From NCBI GenBank assembly GCA_027922465.2, contig BQMF02000615.1:146392-210391 (forward strand): a DNA stretch of 64,000 nucleotides, given 5' to 3'. Origin of the DNA: Turritopsis dohrnii (taxonomy: Eukaryota; Cnidaria; Hydrozoa; Anthoathecata; Oceaniidae). Below the pieces are notes generated by a model. The model was not told the DNA's origin and searched no databases. It was given only the letters and a program-made list of their open reading frames with translations. Below, piece by piece: positions 63,168 to 64,000 of the stretch (position 1 is its first letter; every line of letters starts with the position of its first letter). Made by a program: the position numbers and the translations under genes.

Positions 63168-64000
63168 ACTAGCCGCAAAGGCGGCGTCGCTCGCCGCCCA
63201 TATCACCTGCTCTGTATCACTCTATCAATAACGTCACAATTTCCTTATAAACGGATTGCACAACTTGTGCTCAACCAGAACGCAGATTCGAAGTCACATC
63301 CTCTTGGTAAAACCAATCTTTTATCAGTGTAACACTACACTCAAAACGTAGAGAGAGAAAACTTTAACTTTTTATTAGCTTTTGTTTTAAAAAAGTTACG
63401 CGCTCTAACATGGGTGCTATCAAACGTAAGGGGGAAATGGTTTCTCTTCTTAAAAAGATCACACGGGAGGAGAGAAAAAAAGGCACGTGCTAAATGAATA
63501 AAGTGAATAAAAAAACGTTCGATCAGATTAAAATAGATTAAAAGAAATCGATTAAAACAAACTAAGACAACTATTATGACAAAAGCAAAAAAAAAATATT
63601 TTGTTTTATGATACTCTTTTTTTACCTATCGGTTTTTAAACATTTTGATTGCTCGAAAAAAAAGTTCACCCGTCTCAGACAGTCAGGCAAGGATACTTTA
63701 GGATACACTGGCAAACCGAACATGCTACCACGTTCTGCCATGGCTGCTTTTTGTCCAAAATGTTTAATCAGTTAGTTTCTTAGTTGATGTACTGTTTTCA
63801 AAGCCAAGTCAACGTGGAACATAAAACTGACAATAATAATAAAAACAAAACGTTATTCCTAGTAGTTCATCAGCCAAAAAAAGTCACGTTCGATTGGGGT
63901 TGCAATGTATTTGTTTCAAACTCACGTCGCACACAAAAAAAGAAATAATTTCTCTCACAACTCAATCTACCATTTTGCGTGACAGACAAACAAACAGACA
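63168..64000 (-). mobile_element. Helitron-like long repeat, runs off the window
   Basis: Near-identical to 19033-19925 apart from small indels (for example about 9 bp missing near 63780). Starts at the hairpin GCCGCAAAGGCGGC next to CTAG and is still in the element at base 64000. Confidence 0.7.

Overview
This is eukaryotic, AT-rich, intron-bearing animal DNA. The only clear host gene is a complete S6 kinase (p70S6K, AGC kinase family) gene on the + strand, 16379-35141. The repeat content (DIRS-order retrotransposon, pogo, PIF/Harbinger, several non-LTR lineages, Helitron-like arrays, many TA-duplicating MITEs) and a palindromic insert coding for a VPRA..ALGTR peptide suggest an early-branching metazoan such as a cnidarian or sponge. 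That assignment is inference from recall, not a measured result.

Layout. 1-3264: 93-bp satellite with a 12-unit higher-order repeat. 3274-8600: nested TIR elements, a Mutator-like TIR element with a 9-bp target duplication, and Helitron-like fragments. 9397-12136: PIF/Harbinger transposon with a MADF protein and a transposase carrying one stop codon. 13606-15633: MITEs and a broken ORF resembling the zinc-binding N-terminal region of RAG1. 16379-35141: S6K, 18 coding positions spread over 18.8 kb, with introns full of transposons. It contains a tandemly duplicated, phase-compatible 66-nt kinase-domain exon pair 40 nt apart (28111-28176 and 28217-28282), the best candidate here for an undescribed regulatory device (mutually exclusive splicing).

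35142-41000: MITEs, a SINE and Helitron-like pieces. 41060-44876: two head-to-tail copies of one LINE. 44877-55002: a four-level nest. A reverse-transcriptase element (+) is split by a LINE (-), which is split by a DIRS/Ngaro-type tyrosine-recombinase retrotransposon (-), which is split by a pogo-like element. Three of the junctions give in-frame or exact empty sites when the insert is removed. 55327-57797: a large TIR element with ORF remains. 57805-64000: a head-to-tail array of Helitron-like units interrupted by a second reverse-transcriptase element (itself carrying a SINE), a MITE and a LINE tail.

Apart from S6K almost every ORF is transposon-derived or satellite. No standalone tRNA, rRNA or CRISPR was seen; the window ends inside a repeat.
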